DNA of 64,000 nt from Flexivirga meconopsidis (GTDB lineage Bacteria; Actinomycetota; Actinomycetes; Actinomycetales; Dermatophilaceae). The notes under the pieces are model-generated. The model had not been told where the DNA came from. It made no database searches and saw only the letters and a program-made list of their open reading frames with translations. The translations under genes and the position numbers were made by a program. Positions 63,877 through 64,000 of this stretch are shown piece by piece (within the stretch, counting starts at the first letter, position 1; each line of letters begins with the position of its first letter). The DNA lies in assembly GCF_026162425.1 (NCBI RefSeq), contig NZ_JAOBQJ010000001.1, forward strand, positions 1,051,715 to 1,115,714, in the 5' to 3' direction.

Positions 63877-64000
63877 TTTGCGGAGAGTTTGATCCTGGCT
63901 CAGGACGAACGCTGGCGGCGTGCTTAACACATGCAAGTCGAACGATGATGCCCGTGCTTGCACGGGTGGATTAGTGGCGAACGGGTGAGTAACACGTGAG
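63877..64000 (+). rRNA. rrs: 16S ribosomal RNA, 5' end only
   Basis: Begins near 63877 by alignment of GAGTTTGATCCTGGCTCAG with the known 16S 5' end, then the conserved ACGAACGCTGGCGGCGTGC. About 124 nt, into the V1 region, cut by the window edge. Confidence 0.97.

Overview
This is a high-GC chromosomal segment from an actinobacterium. The gene order rsmI/pmt - metG - tatD - rpf - rsmA - ispE - glmU - prs - rplY - pth - mfd - lipoprotein - mazG - eno - ftsB/divIC - DUF501 - ppx matches a conserved actinobacterial (mycobacterium-like) backbone. From composition and gene content I infer the order Micrococcales, perhaps near Dermacoccaceae or Intrasporangiaceae; that placement is inference and no database was consulted. 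The right edge enters a 16S rRNA gene.

Layout. 1-2.1 kb: 3' part of a beta-ketoadipate operon (thiolase, CoA-transferase A and B). 2.3-3.5 kb: secreted sedolisin-type peptidase. 3.8-6.9 kb: AI-2E-type permease and two membrane PH-domain proteins. 6.9-9.8 kb (minus): an mraY far from any visible dcw cluster, and a protein mannosyltransferase. 9.9-12.1 kb: rsmI and a DUF2079 protein. 12.1-13.9 kb: TetR regulator and divergent MpaB-type oxygenase sharing a palindromic operator. 14-18.1 kb: YhgE-like membrane protein, TetR, acyl-CoA dehydrogenase, CaiB-type CoA-transferase. 18.1-19.1 kb: two small membrane proteins. 19.2-26.7 kb: metG, tatD, rpf, rsmA, ispE, ABC-F. 26.7-30.8 kb: MarR/TamR with trans-aconitate methyltransferase, VOC protein, TetR, atypical tRNA-Gln, patatin, secreted protein. 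31-34.3 kb: SRPBCC protein and a VanY/VanR/VanS-like module. 34.4-46.1 kb: glmU, prs, rplY, copper ATPase, pth, mfd, lipoprotein, mazG. 46.1-50.4 kb: duplicated hairpins, then a sulfonate operon ssuD-ssuC-ssuB::ssuA. 50.4-52.3 kb: LysR and PLP-dependent dehydratase. 52.4-55.9 kb: eno, ftsB/divIC, DUF501, ppx, short tRNA-Leu(UAA). 55.9-58.5 kb: MarR, second YhgE-like protein, Bax-inhibitor-like protein. 58.8-63.4 kb: small ORF, thiolase, HIT protein, SGNH hydrolase, cystathionine beta-synthase. 63.4-64 kb: rrn promoters, leader and 16S start.

Three signals stand out. First, an asymmetric octamer, GTATGNCG (complement CGNCATAC), occurs roughly once every 670 bp on both strands, in genes and between them and in several codon frames; about 96 of about 104 GTATG pentamers carry the NCG extension. 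Second, the sulfonate transporter ATPase and its substrate-binding protein are one uninterrupted ORF joined by a single hydrophobic segment. Third, downstream of mazG a segment holding the mazG 3' end and a 17-bp hairpin is duplicated, and the two hairpins differ by a compensatory base change.

Regulation visible in the DNA: palindromic sites for two TetR and two MarR regulators in divergent intergenic regions, a CsoR-type copper operator overlapping the promoter of the copper ATPase, and long perfect hairpins ending several convergent or terminal operons.
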